A stretch of 64,000 nt of DNA from Solenopsis invicta (taxonomy: Eukaryota; Arthropoda; Insecta; Hymenoptera; Formicidae): contig NC_052669.1 in assembly GCF_016802725.1 (NCBI RefSeq), positions 706,501 through 770,500 of the forward strand, read 5' to 3'. This document shows positions 1-9,395 of the stretch, one piece after another. Every line of letters begins with the position of its first letter. Position 1 is the first letter of the stretch. A program made the translations under genes and the position numbers. Under the pieces are notes generated by a model, which worked only from the letters and a program-made list of their open reading frames with translations, was not told the DNA's origin and ran no database searches.

Positions 1-567
1 TTCTATGTTTTACAACAATTTCTATGTTTTATTTGTTTTTGGTCTTCTTGGTGATATTTACTTTTGCACAATAATTTCCAAGTTTTTGTGTTTGGAATTT
101 TATTCAACAACAGGTTGAGTAAGAACTTTTTTTTATTCGTGGTGAATCCTTATACATCAGATATATTATTGTAATTTATCATAAGTTTGATATTGATATA
201 TTATATTTTATTTTTTATATAAAATTTATATTTTGATATTTTTACCAACATTGAGTACAAAAATTTTTTTATTTAACTTGAACTTTTTATTCAATACACG
301 GGCATTTAAAGAATCAGGAATATTTCAAAAGTATTAATAAATGTCATTTCTAAAGGTAGTTTTGTTAGTTTTTTTATTGTAATTAAATTGATTTTGTTAA
401 AAAATTTGCTAAAAAATTTTTAAATTGTAACTCGTGCTCTTTCTACATTCACCGAATCATTGGAGGAAAGCAAAACAATTCATAAAACTCTATGGTATTT
501 CATATAGTTTCGAAATATTCGAACGTTTGGTTGAAATACAACTCGTATCGATCGTGTGGCAAAACAG
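1..567. other. AT-rich non-coding sequence upstream of the first visible ninaC exon
   Basis: Very AT-rich with no open frame resembling a kinase. It most likely is intron of the myosin III gene, because the next exon begins in the middle of the kinase domain. The acceptor AG at 566-567 has only a weak pyrimidine tract. The exons for the kinase N-lobe and catalytic loop are not in the window. Confidence 0.6.
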
Positions 568-1152
568 GTGATAGCCTGCGAGCAGCAATTAGACTCCTCA
601 TACGATTCGCGCTGCGATGTCTGGTCGATCGGCATTACAGCTATCGAGTTAGCCGAGGGCGATCCGCCATTGTCGGAATTGCATCCTATGCGAGCACTCT
701 TTCAAATTCCGAGAAATCCTCCTCCTTCCTTGAAGAATTCGGATTTATATTCGTCGGAACTGACGGATTTCATAGCCGAATGCCTGGTGAAGGATTTGGA
801 GCACAGGCCGTTCGCCGGCGAACTAAGAGAGCATCCATTATTGACGAAGGTGGAACCAGTCGTAGAAAAAATCAGAAAGCAACTGAGAGAGGAAATTCGT
901 AGACAGAGAGCGGAGGGTCGTGTTCACCGACAACCGGAAGTAACTACGAAACATGGTAAATTGAAGACGGACCGCAAGACGAGACCAGAGAAAATGTACA
1001 TGGATGATTTGGCGGCTCTTGACATGCTATCGGAAGAGGCTATTGTCGATCAATTACAGCACCGATATGAGCAAGCACAGATATACACGTATATCGGGGA
1101 TATATTGGTTGCCGTTAATCCTTTCACTAATTTGGGTTTATATACCGGTGTC
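568..1152 (+). CDS. ninaC: ninaC exon A: end of kinase domain, linker and start of motor
   Basis: Starts in phase 0 right after where the kinase APE motif would fall (VIACEQQL). It continues through DVWSIGITAIELAEGDPP (subdomain IX) and RNPPPSL to the RPF of subdomain XI. A charged linker (KIRKQLREEIRRQRAE) follows, then the start of the motor (DDLAALDMLSEEAIVDQL, IYTYIGDILVAVNPF). Ends phase 0 at donor GTAAGT (1153). Confidence 0.93.
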
Positions 1153-4100
1153 GTAAGTATTTTATTTATATATTAGATTAGATTAGATAAAAATTATTCT
1201 ATTCGTATGGTTTTTATACCTATATTAGTAAATCACAGACAGCGAGTCACACAATATGCATGAATTACCTTTATTTTATTAATAAATACCCATGCAGCAC
1301 ATAATATTATAAAATATTTCCAAAAAATATGATAAGAAATATTTTAACAATATTTTGAATAGGTTTTAAAAACTAAAAATGCTAACATTTATAAAAACAT
1401 TTTAAAAATCTGTTAAAAATATTTTCAAAAATATTTTTTTATATAACCCAAATAATATGAAAAATATTTGTAAAAAATTTTAACAGTACTTTGACAAGGT
1501 TTCTGTCAACAATTTCCAGAATATTTTAAATAATTTTGTTTTCACAAGATTTAGCGGACACAGAAACATTTTAATAACATTTTTAAAATAGTTTGTACAA
1601 TATGGCTAATTAATACAATAAATAGTTAAAAAGTTATAAATAATTATAACTATTAATTATGATGGTTTATTTTTTAGGAACAAAAACGGTACAAGGGTCA
1701 AGCGAGATCGGATAATCCCCCGCACATATTCGCGGTCGCCGATGCCGCGTATCAAGCTCTACTTCATCAACGTCAAAACCAAGCGATAGTCATCAGCGGC
1801 GAATCGGGTGCCGGTAAGACGGAAAGCGCAAATTTACTACTGAAACAACTCGTCTATCTCAGTAAAGCGCCGAATCGCAACCTCGAGGAGAGAATACTTC
1901 AAATAAATCCTATAATGGAGGCTTTCGGAAACGCCACGACCGGCATCAACGCAAACTCTTCTAGATTCGGAAAATATCTTGATCTAACGATGACAAAAGG
2001 GGGAAAAGTAACTGGTGCACGAATCTCCGTATATCTGTTGGAGCAATCACGAGTTATTGCTCAGGCCGAGTATGTTCTTAAAAATTATATATGTATACTT
2101 GTACAAAGTTTATCAGACTATTCGTACCGCTCTTTTTTCTCGATTATAATACTCTAGGTCTTTAAAAACAAGTAACTTTTGCTTAATCATATATCATTTT
2201 TTTTTATATCATGTTTATTTTATATATCATTTTTTTCTTTATATATCATGTTTATATCACGGTGTGTTTTCGAGAAATATAAGAAAATATCATATATTAT
2301 TAGTAAAAGACTAAATAGAAACTTGGTAAAAATGTTAAACAAAATTTTTGGTACTTTAAGCATGCTCGCATATAAATGAGCATTTTTTTTAAACGGTTGA
2401 TTAATATGCGTTGTCAAGCATCCTTACGGATGGTCTGAGACACCCTGTAGAGAAGATGGTAACGTGAAAATCGCAAATCAATTGATGTAAAAAAAAAGCC
2501 ATAGCTGCTTTTCAAAAAAATCACGTAATTTACAATACGTAATTACATTTTTTTAAAGCATAATTATGTGTTTTTTTAATCAATTGATTCAGCACATTAT
2601 TTTCTGCATAAAAATACTGAGGCACAATTATCAAAAAAATCAATAATTGATGAGATTTTATATCTTAATATATCAGAATAAAATTTGAAAACTCGTAAAT
2701 TATTGATTTTTCAATAAATTTATCTTAACATTTTTATATGCAGAATAATTAGAAAAATTATATTACGTAAAAAAACATAATTTTATTTTAAAAAAAACAT
2801 ACAACTTTTGTGTAATCTTGAAAAACTGATTTTAAAATTTTGATTTTACCATTATATGTCATTTTCAAACCGTAAATATAACTTGTGTTTAAAACATTCT
2901 TTCCGTAAAATATAAAATTCTTAAATTATTATTGTTATTAGCGATTCTCACGTAAATCAACCTGTATATAATTTAATTAATTAACAAATTAAAGACAATA
3001 AATTCTGCTACTTTTCCATTAGGGGTGAACGAAACTTTCACATTTTCTATTATATGTACGATGGCCTGGAGGCGGACGACCGTCTCTCGGAATATTACCT
3101 CGTCCCTACGCTTCGAAGATATCACCGATATCTCACACATTATAGTCACACGTCGCAGACGCACATTGACAAGTTCCAGCAGCTCAAAATGGGTTTCAAG
3201 GTACTCGGATTTCAGGATAGCGAGGTAGACACGGTGTATCGGGTTTTGGCCGCTATCCTCCATCTAGGTGACATTGAATTCGCCGAAGTGGCAACGCAAG
3301 ACAATACTGACAATAAAAGTAGAGTCATCGAGACTGTTCCATTACATAGAGGTAAAATTTTTCTCTTTATATTTGTTATAATAGTGTAATAATTAGGACG
3401 AATATTATTAGAATCGAGCCAATAAAACTCCCACTTGTGCATAAATAAGCATCGACAAAAATATCACAGTCGATTAGATGCCGTTACAGAAACACTTTGT
3501 GTTTCAGTTTCGAAACTACTCGGCATCGAACAGAACGATCTCTTAGAGGCTCTGACATCAAACTCGGTGATGACCAGAGGCGAGACAATTACACGGAACA
3601 ATACGGTAGCCGAGGCTCGCGCGGCTCGCGATGCAATGGCCAAGGGTCTCTATGGCCGGCTCTTCGATTGGATGGTCAACCAGATCAATTGTTTGCTGTG
3701 TTTTAGCCGTTCGCCGAATTACGAGCCGCTAGCAATCGGGCTGCTCGACATCTTCGGCTTCGAGAACTTTCCCAGGAATTCGTTCGAGCAACTCTGCATC
3801 AACATAGCTAACGAGCAGATACAGTACTACTTCAACCAGCACATCTTTACCTGGGAGCAACAGGAATACATGGCCGAAGGAATACCCGTTGATCTCGTCG
3901 AATTTTCCGACAACAGGCCGGTTCTCGATATGTTACTAAGCAAGCCCATGGGACTTCTGGCGCTTCTCGATGAGGAGAGTCGATTTCCCAGAGCGACCAA
4001 TCGATCTCTGATCGGTGAGTATTCTAAATAGTTATTCTTATTGCGCTGCTTTCTTTTAGCATGTATACATTAAAGAAAAAACTTTAATTTTAACTTTTAA

Positions 4101-7100
4101 TCAACTTTTTCATTTGATTATGATAATTAAACTAATCATTATATATTCTTCACTTAAACTCACGCCGATTTTAAACAGCGGATAAATAGTCGTACAATTT
4201 ATATATTTTTAATTACTTAACAATTTGTCTGGCAGAAAAATTCCACAACAATATTAAATCAAAGTTCTACGTACGTCCCAAATCGGACGCGGTCTGTTTC
4301 GCAATACATCATTTCGCCGGTCGTGTGGTCTATCAAGCCGAAGGATTCCTCGAGAAGAACAGAAACTTCCTGCCGCCCGAAGTCATTCAACTAGTACGAC
4401 AGTCGCAATACGACATGGTTCGTTTCCTGTTCCAATGCCCGATCACGAAAACCGGTAACTTATACTCGGTACTGCAGGAAAACGACTCGAGAAAATCACA
4501 GTCGAACCAGAACACAAAGGTGTGTGCGTGTGTGTATATATTCGTAGAGGAAGATGCCGTCGATCGGCATCACTTTATTTTTGGATTGTATTTTTAAGCA
4601 AGGATTAAAAATACTTTGGTAAATACAAAGTAGAAAATATTTTCTATTAAATAATACGACAGTTCTTGCATTATTTCAAATTTTGCAACAATTGTTTCGT
4701 TAAAATAAGCAAAAGTAAAAAGCAGAAGCAAAAGTAAGAGAGAAAATGAGCTCCAAAACCAAAATAGTAGACAACAGGGCTATATTTCCCTTTTCTTTTC
4801 CTTTAATGAATAATTTATACAAAAAAAAAAAAAAAAGCAAGTTAACGTATACGAGGATTCCTTCCACTTTGATATAAAACGCTTCGTTGATTTATACAAA
4901 TACCTTGTGTTCCGCAAGATGCAACATGTAGCACGATAATATATGTATAAAGATTAGATTAGATTTCTAATAGATGGATCTTCTAATGCTTTGTGTCTTT
5001 TATTTTATATATCTTTTACAACCCAGATAGCACGCATATCTAAAAGACGTCTTTTGGACATACGGGCTATCTGGAAATCTTATACATATTTTATTCTAAC
5101 AGTAGTGTGCCAGTAGTTTACGCTGCAGTGATTTTGTTTTAATAAAACACATTATGAAAAAGATAAGAGAAAAATATAATTAAAAAATAGTTTTAGGATG
5201 CTGCAAATATGTAAAATGATCTAATATCTGTTCTTATTATTAATAATATAATCACTATTGTTTAAACTATACAATTTGCGAAAGAAAATTATGTAAATTT
5301 TATTTTTATTTTTTAAAAATGTTTTTTAATTTTATGTAAAACGAATAGATAAATTCTGGCTTCTGATTTCTTTAATTAAGCAGATCATGTTTTTATCAAT
5401 ATAATAATAAAATGCAATGTTTAGTTTCAAAGAAAAAAACGGGTGTCGCTTTAGAATTAAGATCTATGTCAATATTAATAATTTTCCTCTATTAAATTTA
5501 TACTCCATATATTTGTCCCACTTTTGTATAAAATATTAATGGCATATTAACGTTTTGCAGGAACGTTATTCTAGTCGAGGTTTAGCATCACAATCGAGAG
5601 CACAGCAGACAGTAGCGACATACTTCCGGTATTCTTTAATGGATCTATTACAAAAAATGGTGTCCGGTTCACCACAGTTTGTTCGATGTATAAAACCAAA
5701 TGATTCGAAAAGTCCACATTTCTTCGACAAAGACAAAGTTGTAAAGCAGTTGAGGTATACTGGTGTCCTCGAGACGATACGTATAAGACAAAACGGATTT
5801 TCTCATAGGATACCGTTCAACGAATTCCTTAAAAGGTATTTCTGAAACTAGTTACAATTAGGCGAAAAAATGCAAAATATCTTTATATAACTTGTATCAA
5901 TTGAATTTATAAACTGTGCAGGTATTGCTTCCTTGCTTTCGGCTATGAAGAACGAGTAATTGCTAATCGGGACAATTGTCGGGTGCTTCTATTACGATTA
6001 AAAATGGATGGATGGGCATTAGGCAAAACAAAAGTTTTTCTAAAGTACTATCACGTCGAGTTCCTCTCAAAGCTATATGAAGAACAATTGAAAAAGATAA
6101 TTATGGTCCAAGCATGTGTTCGACGATGGCTTGCAAAAATGAAATTTAAAAAGCAGAAATGGCAATATGCCGTATCAGTGGTCACGCTACAGCGTCATAT
6201 TCGTGGATGGTTATCCCGAAAACATACAGAAGAAATGTTGGCTCAAAAACATGCGAAAGAGGAAAGTGAAACGCTCAATTTTATGCTGAGTAAGTTTTAT
6301 TCTCAATTTTAATAATAAATTTTCTAAGTGACTCTATTATCACTATAACATTCCTATTTATTTTAATGTTCTTGTAGATGAGGTAAAACGTAGAACGCAA
6401 GAAAATACAGATATAAATACAGATATAAATAATCGCGAGCAACAAATGCGTAAAAATGTAGAAAAGAACAACGCCGCAATTGTTATACAAAGCCGTATGT
6501 ATAAAAATTGTAATCTGCCTCCTTTCAATAATCGAGAATTTTAAACATACTTGTAATTAAATTTTTATAGACTTCCGAGGTTATACTATTCGTAAACGAT
6601 TTGGATACGATTTGGAGGAACGTTTTAAAAGGATTTTGAACAATTTCGATAACATATATGACGGTCATAAAGCGCTGTTGCGCGAAGGATTAAAGCACGA
6701 GGACGCAGCTCTTATCGTTCAAAGATGGTACAAGAAGGAAGAAAAACTAATCAGAAAGAAACCAACCGTAAAAGATTCCATACATCCTAAGCTACGACAA
6801 GCAGATCTAATCCAATTTTCTCAAAATGTAATTAAAAATAATATACTTCTGATATTAATCCTTAAGGCATATAGCCCTATATAAAGAGAGAAGCGACCTT
6901 GATATCTCAATGTATGTCTTGTTAATTTGATTATATTGTTAGTTATTTGCCATCTTTCTATTGATAGGTACATGTAAAGAATCAAGAGGTACACAAAAAT
7001 CTTCGTCGCAACAAACCTGGTATCAGATTGGTTGATATTGAAGAACCGCCACTAGATTACATTCGTCCTGAAGGATTTAACATGGTACAGGATTTAATAT

Positions 7101-9146
7101 TGCAGTATCATAACGGAACGCAGCTCAGTGAGGAAGATAGTGTCAAGTATTATCGGGATTTAAAAGAGAAGATGAGCAGGTAAATATTTGTACACATACT
7201 TACTAAAATCAATTTGCGTTGTACTTTTATTTAGTATCGCAAACAAATCAGAAATTTACATGCTCACTTTTTTAATACTTTTGACACTCACATCACAAGT
7301 GGTTCGGAATTTGAAGACGATGAAGTTGACTGGGACTCGCCGTTGATATGGCTAGAGAATAACTTTCATTCGTTGAGGTAGATTCGGTTAACTATATTAA
7401 TTTGTTTTGATGCTAATTACATATGTGTATTTCCTAATCGCTATTTATGTACTATAAAAAACAAGAGAATTTCGAAATGCATGCCTAGATTGTGTGCGTA
7501 TGTGTGTGAAAGAGAGAATTATTATTATACTTAGAAAAAATATCAAAGGCTTTTTTAAATCCTCAGTAAAAATTAACTAAACTAAGTTAATCTTGTAAAT
7601 TGAACAAAAATTTTAGTTTTTTTGACCTTCTATTTTAATCCCAACATTTTTTTCACATTTCCATATTTTAAGATATTCTCATAATCGAATGTAGTAATTG
7701 TTGATCTACTATGTTGAATCTTATTTATATTCTTATAAAACAAGATTATCCTGTAGAAATCAGAGAGGCCATATTTTGGAGATGAGTGCCGAAAGGAGCG
7801 ATCGCATCACTCAAAGCAATTTCGTAATAGCACCGGAGCAACATCTATCAAACATTTGGCACAAAGCCCTGAGACCCCATCCGTCCGATGTATGCGAAAA
7901 CATGACCTCCATGAAAAGTGTCAGGTAAGAATTGTCTCATACGAATAAACGTATACATAATAAACGCATAATATTTTATATATTTCTATGATGAATGATT
8001 GAATTAAATCTATTCGGTCTGATAATTAAAACTTATTATTTAGTGATTAATTTTTCTAGTCACTCAATTATTTAAAATTTATTCAATTATTCAAAAGTAA
8101 TGTTTGTTAAATTTGGACCATTTAACATAATTACTTGTAAATTTTGTAAAAAGTTGTAAAACATTTTAATACCTTGCATTTATCTTCTAATATGCTATCA
8201 GAGGCATTATGGCAAATTTTCAGGTAACAATATAAATTTATTCTACTACCACTTTAGGATATATAACTCGTAATGGTTTTGTAATTCACAAGTCATTTAG
8301 TCTCAATTCATGAAACAAAAACTACAGTTTGATAGATGTGTCGACTTTTTTAAACATTTCCTCAAAGAACAAATCAAAAACTTAATTTTTTTCAGTACAA
8401 GGGTTAATGACCTACGTAACAAGAACTTGCAATCACAATCCACAAACGGACAACATGTAACCGGTTCTCCTCATATTCATGATCCGTCTAGCCTACGACA
8501 CACGATCGACGATCAATATAACGCCATAAACGAACGGCAAAATATCTTTAACGAACAGAATTTGGTTAACGATCATCATAATTACGTCAAAGATTGTCAC
8601 GCATCGATCAATGGAACATCAATTAATAACCATAAGACTCTCTCTAAAATAAATAATGGTTTTGCAAGAAACCAAGTAAAGAATACTGAACAATTAGATT
8701 TAAATAACGATTTGGTAAATAACAAATCAGAAAAAACATCAGACCGATCGAATCATAAACAGAACGGCCATCCGATAAAAAATCATCAGAGTAACGTGGA
8801 CCATAAGAATGGCATCAACCGATTAGCAAATGAAAACGTATCGGATCAGGAACAGCTTCAAAATATGGCGACCAATCTCAGACAACTTCTAAGGCCGACG
8901 GTGATTGAAAAGCCGCAAGAAAGAGTCAAAACCGAATACGACACGGAAGACATTAATGGTCCTTACAACTTTAGACAACTCCTAAGGCCAACCGAATATC
9001 TTCCGACGGAATCTTTAAGGAAAAGGAAAGGAGGAATAGTTTCCAACGGAGTGCCACTACCGAAAGAGAAGATTCCAGAGAAGCATGTTAAAAGAAGAGC
9101 GCCATTGGCACCGACCCAAAATAAATTGACGAACGCAAAAAAGTAA
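568..9146 (+). CDS. ninaC: Class III unconventional myosin with N-terminal kinase domain (ninaC/Myo3 family), 5' partial, 13 exons
   Basis: Join 568-1152, 1678-2069, 3023-3351, 3508-4014, 4236-4519, 5561-5835, 5922-6289, 6378-6494, 6571-6827, 6968-7179, 7235-7377, 7757-7924, 8396-9146. Visible protein is about 1,462 residues if one missing base is allowed at the exon 10/11 junction. Domain order, numbered from the first visible residue: kinase subdomains IX-XI (1-100), myosin motor (about 145-845) with P-loop GESGAGKT (236-243), switch I NANSSRFG (286-293) and switch II DIFGFE (516-521), IQ motifs (about 851-869, 874-893, 946-964), then an Asn/His-rich basic tail. A kinase fused to a motor is diagnostic of class III myosins. 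In flies NINAC is a photoreceptor protein that binds calmodulin and the INAD signalling complex. The kinase N-lobe is off the left edge, so kinase activity cannot be judged. Confidence 0.95.
1153..1677 (+). other. ninaC intron
   Basis: AT-rich intron with donor GTAAGT and acceptor TTTTTTAG. No gene or recognisable element seen; several short imperfect AAAATATTTT-type repeats. Confidence 0.8.
1678..2069 (+). CDS. ninaC: ninaC exon B: P-loop and switch I
   Basis: Encodes the ATP-binding core of the motor: HIFAVADAAYQALLHQ, the P-loop ISGESGAGKTE, NPIMEAFGNA and switch I NANSSRFGKY. Phase 0 in, phase 2 out at donor GTATGT (2070). Confidence 0.95.
2070..3022 (+). other. ninaC intron with a possible transposon terminus
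   Basis: AT-rich intron. Around 2415-2452 is the motif GTCTGAGACACCCTGTAG; on the minus strand it reads ACAGGGTGTCTCAGAC, a style of terminus common on insect transposons. No partner terminus was found, so the element is at best a fragment. The rest is poly-A/T-rich with no coding signal. Confidence 0.5.
3023..3351 (+). CDS. ninaC: ninaC exon C: motor upper 50K region
   Basis: Reads GERNFHIFYYMYDGLEADD, then FKVLGFQDSEVDTVYRVLAA and ILHLGDIEF, standard upper 50K motor motifs. Phase 2 in, phase 1 out at donor GTAAAA (3352). Confidence 0.94.
3508..4014 (+). CDS. ninaC: ninaC exon D: switch II and relay region
   Basis: Encodes AMAKGLYGRLFDWMV, switch II LLDIFGFENF, then FEQLCINIANEQIQYYFNQH and LLALLDEESRFP. 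Phase 1 in (acceptor GTTTCAG), phase 1 out at GTGAGT (4015). Confidence 0.95.
4236..4519 (+). CDS. ninaC: ninaC exon E: lower 50K region up to loop 2
   Basis: Encodes FHNNIKSKFYVRPKSDAV, FAIHHFAGRVVYQAEGFLEK and NFLPPEVIQLVRQS. Phase 1 in, phase 0 out at donor GTGTGT (4520). The following 1,041-bp intron carries a palindrome and a dispersed repeat. Confidence 0.94.
5023..5074. repeat. 52-bp near-perfect palindrome in a ninaC intron
   Basis: Starts CCAGATAGCACGCATATC and ends GGACATACGGGCTATCTGG, centred on ACGT at 5048/5049 with no loop. Arms of 26 bp differ at only a few positions. It looks like a mobile-element terminus or solo palindromic insertion. Confidence 0.75.
5100..5500. repeat. 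Dispersed AT-rich repeat family R, copy 1
   Basis: Shares ordered blocks with 41905-42300 and 51260-51460: TTTACGCTGCA and GCGATTTTG-like at the start, TAGTTTTAGGA, TTATTTCTTT, GATCATGTTTTTATCA, GCAATGTTTAGTTTTC-like and GTCGCTTTAG at the end. The copies are well diverged, which suggests an old non-autonomous transposon. No terminal repeats or protein seen. Confidence 0.65.
5561..5835 (+). CDS. ninaC: ninaC exon F: actin-binding and SH1 helix region
   Basis: Encodes QTVATYFRYSLMDLLQKM, PQFVRCIKPND and VVKQLRYTGVLETIRIRQNG, the conserved actin-interface and SH1/SH2 region. Phase 0 in, phase 2 out at GTATTT (5836). Confidence 0.95.
5922..6289 (+). CDS. ninaC: ninaC exon G: converter and two IQ motifs
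   Basis: Encodes YCFLAFGYEERV, then the converter sequence GWALGKTKVFLKYYH. Two IQ-type helices follow: IIMVQACVRRWLAKMKFKK and VVTLQRHIRGWLSRKH, likely calmodulin-binding sites. Phase 2 in, phase 1 out. Confidence 0.94.
6378..6494 (+). CDS. ninaC: ninaC exon H: neck linker and start of third IQ motif
   Basis: Short exon encoding a charged linker with a repeated TDINTDINN tract, then NAAIVIQS, which is completed by the next exon (HFRGYTIRKRF) to give a third IQ motif. Phase 1 in and phase 1 out. Confidence 0.9.
6571..6827 (+). CDS. ninaC: ninaC exon I: end of IQ3 and a degenerate fourth IQ-like helix
   Basis: Encodes FRGYTIRKRFGYDLEERF and later ALIVQRWYKKEEKLIRKK, an IQ-like helix. The donor GTAATT at 6828 is chosen because it leaves phase 0, matching the next exon. 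Without splicing the frame runs on into the intron and stops at 6882-6884. Confidence 0.9.
6968..7179 (+). CDS. ninaC: ninaC exon J: post-neck tail
   Basis: Encodes VHVKNQEVHKNLRRNKPGI, RLVDIEEPPLDYIRPEGF and EDSVKYYRDLKEKMS. Donor GTAAAT at 7180 leaves two bases (AG) of a codon. The next exon needs a third base before its first clear codon, so this junction is one base short. Confidence 0.88.
7235..7377 (+). CDS. ninaC: ninaC exon K: tail, out of phase with the preceding exon by one base
   Basis: The family-like frame begins exactly at 7235 (YRKQIRNLHAHFFNTFDTHI, then acidic SEFEDDEVDWDSPLIW) and leaves phase 2 into the next exon. Spliced as GT-AG to exon J, the frame would instead hit a TGA at about 7345. 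See the finding on this junction. Confidence 0.85.
7757..7924 (+). CDS. ninaC: ninaC exon L: tail
   Basis: Encodes RGHILEMSAERSDRITQS and QHLSNIWHKALRPHPSDV. Acceptor CTGTAG, phase 2 in, phase 2 out at GTAAGA (7925). No known domain recognised. Confidence 0.88.
8396..9146 (+). CDS. ninaC: ninaC exon M: terminal Asn/His-rich tail with duplicated RQLLRPT motif
   Basis: Acceptor TTTTTTTCAG at 8395, phase 2 in, stop TAA at 9144-9146. About 175 residues of Asn-, His- and Lys-rich low-complexity sequence are followed by two copies of RQLLRPT (8880-8900 and 8973-8993). The second copy continues as EYLPTESLRKRKGG, then a basic Pro-containing end (KRRAPLAPTQ). The protein ends ...LTNAKK, with no hydrophobic C-terminal residue of the PDZ-ligand type. 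Confidence 0.9.
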
Positions 9147-9389
9147 TGTTACTGCATCACTTATTGTATGTATGTATTATTAGATAGAAATATCCGTTTC
9201 CAAGAGAGATTTAATTTTACGGAACACAACTTTATTTTTATTTATGAGTATCTGATACAAAAGTCACAGTTAATTATTGTAAAATACTGAAAATTTTTAG
9301 TAAGATGTTGATACTGTACTGTTAATATTTACATACATAAGTTGAAGTTCTATCGTTATTGCCATTTATACAAAAAAAAAATAATCTAT

Positions 9390-9395
9390 AATAAA
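9390..9395 (+). terminator. Candidate polyadenylation signal of ninaC
   Basis: First canonical AATAAA after the stop codon, about 245 bp downstream in AT-rich 3' UTR. The real cleavage site cannot be fixed from sequence alone. Confidence 0.45.

Noticed and set aside
6828..6884. Reading ninaC exon I through to the stop at 6882-6884
   Set aside because: Would end the protein in Ile/Leu-rich intron sequence; a donor at 6828 leaves phase 0 and joins the next tail exon in frame.
7235..7347. Reading exon K in the frame given by standard splicing from exon J
   Set aside because: Gives a hydrophobic peptide ending in TGA, while the alternative frame yields YRKQIRNLHAHFF and an acidic tail that continues in phase through the next two exons.
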